A DNA stretch of 6,970 bases from Deltaproteobacteria bacterium. Its GTDB lineage: Bacteria > Desulfobacterota > Desulfobulbia > Desulfobulbales > VMSU01. Below the pieces are notes generated by a model. That model had not been told where the DNA came from and made no database searches. It saw only the letters and a list, made by a program, of their open reading frames with translations. The first letter of the stretch is position 1. Each line of letters starts with the position of its first letter. The stretch lies in contig JAJYJA010000125.1 in assembly GCA_021789795.1 (NCBI GenBank), positions 1-6,970 on the forward strand, given 5' to 3'. Made by a program: the position numbers and the translations under genes. Positions 6,174 to 6,970 of the stretch are shown here, in pieces.

Positions 6174-6737
6174 TCAGTCGAGCAGCATCACCGCCAGGGC
6201 CACCACCGTGGTCCACAGCCCGTCCTTGTGGCCCTCGGCAGTCTGGCAGATGCTGCTGCTGACGAACTGCTGCTTGGCGTCCACGTTGTAGAGCTGTTTG
6301 CGTTCGTCCCAGGCGGCGTTGGCGTCCACCTCGATGCCCAGGGTCGAGCCCAGCATGGTGGCGGCCAGGTCCTCGGCGAAGTCCCCCGCCTGCTTGTGAT
6401 CCTGTCCGAAGCCGTGGTGTTCGCTGATGTAGCCGTACTGTTTCTTGTCGAAGGGCTGGGCCAGCCCCACCGAGGCGAAGACCCGGCGGCCCGGCTCGTT
6501 GGTGTTGATCCGGGCCATGACCACGAAGGTTATCTGGCCCGGCGGCATCAGGTCCTTGATCCCCTCTTCCCGGGAGATGATCTGGCAACCCGGCGGGTAG
6601 ATGCTGGAGACGGTGACCAGGTTGCAGATCTCGACCCCGGCGTCGCGCAGGGCCAGCTCGAAGCTTTGCAGCTCGTTCTTGTGATGGCCTACACCCTTGG
6701 TGAAGAACATCCTCTTGGGCAGAATTTTGTTTTGCAC
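6174..6737 (-). CDS. pdaD: Pyruvoyl-dependent arginine decarboxylase
   Basis: Decarboxylates L-arginine to agmatine, the first step of this route to putrescine and longer polyamines; cytosolic. The 187-residue proenzyme should cut itself between Ser44 and Ser45 in VTVSSIYPPG (41-50), turning Ser45 into the pyruvoyl cofactor at the start of the large chain. SEHHG (105-109) contains Glu106, which probably matches the active-site Glu109 of the Methanocaldococcus jannaschii enzyme. The length fits the family. The start is a GTG at 6735-6737, with GGGG (6746-6749) eight bases before it. The first internal ATG (residue 10) would cut into the KGVG-containing first strand. An ATG at 6737-6739 is in another frame and soon stops. 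The next gene, 38 bases on, is the DHS-like polyamine gene. No agmatinase or agmatine deiminase gene is visible beside it. Confidence 0.94.
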   Translation of the reverse strand: MQNKILPKRMFFTKGVGHHKNELQSFELALRDAGVEICNLVTVSSIYPPGCQIISREEGIKDLMPPGQITFVVMARINTNEPGRRVFASVGLAQPFDKKQYGYISEHHGFGQDHKQAGDFAEDLAATMLGSTLGIEVDANAAWDERKQLYNVDAKQQFVSSSICQTAEGHKDGLWTTVVALAVMLLD

Positions 6738-6773
6738 ATCCGTTACCCCATGATTTGAGTTACCAAAAGACCA

Positions 6774-6785
6774 CCGAAGCTTCGG
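6774..6785. repeat. 12-bp perfect palindrome in the pdaD leader
   Basis: CCGAAGCTTCGG is a self-complementary dodecamer 37 bases before the pdaD start codon. On the - strand it is followed by TGGTCTTTTGG, so a short hairpin with a weak U-rich tail is possible. That tail is too poor to call a terminator. Function unknown. Confidence 0.3.
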
Positions 6786-6810
6786 GGCCGCCCTGGCCGT
6801 TTCCCGGCAT

Positions 6811-6845
6811 TTGTCCGGCTGGGCTTGGTGTCAAGTCCGGGACAA
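6811..6845. repeat. Stem-loop in the pdaD upstream region
   Basis: TTGTCC (6811-6816) pairs with GGACAA (6840-6845). Inside it, GGGCTTG (6821-6827) pairs with CAAGTCC (6832-6838) around a GTGT loop, with one G-T pair. Together they give a 13-bp interrupted stem. There is no T tract on either strand, so it is not a terminator. It could be a leader RNA element or a protein-binding dyad. Confidence 0.35.
6829..6834 (-). promoter_or_regulatory. Perfect -35 box TTGACA inside a dyad, candidate pdaD promoter/operator
   Basis: The - strand carries an exact TTGACA about 92 bases before the pdaD start codon. No good -10 box lies 16-18 bases on, so it would need an activator or may not be a promoter. 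It sits in a dyad, CTTG-ACAC-CAAG, that extends to a 7-bp imperfect stem at 6821-6838. This could be an operator covering the -35 region. Confidence 0.25.
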
Positions 6846-6876
6846 GGAGACACGGGTGAAGAGTTTCGGAGCTAGT

Positions 6877-6956
6877 CGTCGAAAAAAGTCGTTTATATAC
6901 CGCAAGCCGGGCCAATAGGCAATAATTTTGATGGCGTCGCAAAAAGACCGATATAC
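6877..6956. repeat. Imperfect direct repeat in the intergenic region, running to the window edge
   Basis: CGTCGAAAAAAGTC (6877-6890) is echoed by CGTCGCAAAAAGAC (6935-6948), 12 of 14 bases alike and 58 bases apart. Both are followed within a few bases by ATATAC (6895-6900 and 6951-6956). The second copy continues into AAGGCGCG at the window end. It resembles dispersed intergenic repeats I recall from Desulfobacterota genomes, built around GTCGCAAAAAGTC. That likeness is from memory and untested. Confidence 0.4.
6894..6922 (-). promoter_or_regulatory. Alternative candidate pdaD promoter
   Basis: On the - strand, TTGCCT (6917-6922) and TATATA (6894-6899) are separated by 17 bases, an ideal sigma-70 spacing, with moderate matches to each hexamer. 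It would give a leader of roughly 150 bases before the GTG start codon. The -10 overlaps one copy of a direct repeat. Confidence 0.3.
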
Positions 6957-6970
6957 AAGGCGCGTGGCGG

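Larger units (their letters stand above)
6738..6970. other. Noncoding region upstream of pdaD
   Basis: 233 bases with no convincing gene. A 60-codon open frame (6760-6942, - strand) has no recognisable motif and crosses the repeats, so it is not called. The region holds the direct repeats, two candidate promoters, a stem-loop and a palindrome listed separately. It is the likely control region of the pdaD and DHS-like pair. Confidence 0.55.

Noticed and set aside
6136..6588. Upstream extension of the DHS-like open frame
   Set aside because: It overlaps pdaD out of frame and has low-complexity residues. The ATG at 6133-6135 has a good AAGGG site and fits the family start.
6689..6739. ATG at 6737-6739 as a pdaD start or a leader peptide
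   Set aside because: It is out of frame with pdaD and stops after 16 codons. There is no arginine-rich or other attenuator-like content, so the overlapping GTG at 6735-6737 is preferred.
6903..6915. Possible second sigma-54 promoter (TGGCCCGGCTTGC) on the - strand before pdaD
   Set aside because: The GG and GC elements are 10 and not 12 bases apart, which is not tolerated by sigma-54.
6760..6942. 60-codon - strand open frame upstream of pdaD
   Set aside because: No motif or convincing ribosome site, and it crosses intergenic repeats and candidate promoter elements.

Overview
This is a GC-rich window with tightly packed genes, most likely from a Desulfobacterota (former Deltaproteobacteria) chromosome, perhaps near the Desulfuromonadia. 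That placement is inferred from gene content: a periplasmic multiheme c-type cytochrome behind a near-consensus sigma-54 promoter, a bacterial deoxyhypusine-synthase-like protein next to a pyruvoyl-dependent arginine decarboxylase, and a tandem pair of divergent ADP-glucose pyrophosphorylase genes. No rRNA, tRNA, CRISPR array, insertion sequence or phage gene is visible.

Layout. Positions 1-221 are an AT-rich regulatory region with TTAAC/GTTAA inverted repeats and a sigma-54 promoter (112-129). It drives a four-heme c-type cytochrome on the + strand (222-1115). A perfect 17-bp inverted repeat with T tracts on both strands (1135-1172) closes this gene and also the convergent operon. All remaining genes are on the - strand. 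Read in transcription order from the right edge, they are: a 233-base leader region with degenerate direct repeats and candidate promoter elements (6738-6970); pdaD, pyruvoyl-dependent arginine decarboxylase (6174-6737); a deoxyhypusine-synthase-like/homospermidine biosynthesis protein (5059-6135); a 177-base gap with a candidate promoter; a DHH/DHHA1 phosphoesterase (3805-4881); a divergent GlgC-family protein (2539-3798); and a canonical GlgC (1280-2542).

How the genes work together. pdaD and the DHS-like gene form a polyamine unit: arginine to agmatine by PdaD, then aminobutyl transfer to build homospermidine. The agmatine-to-putrescine step is not encoded here. The DHH gene and the two glgC-family genes are spaced like an operon, with 6 bases between the first pair and a 4-base ATGA overlap between the second. 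The two GlgC paralogs differ at predicted active-site positions. The second keeps all of those I could check, while the first has lost the GGxGxRL signature and the YWxD aspartate. This suggests a catalytic/regulatory subunit pair for glycogen or other ADP-glucose-derived polymer synthesis, comparable in idea to Firmicutes GlgC/GlgD.

The window looks like chromosomal metabolic DNA, not a defence or mobile region. The most interesting points are the divergent GlgC partner, its coupling to a DHH phosphoesterase, and the polyamine gene pair.
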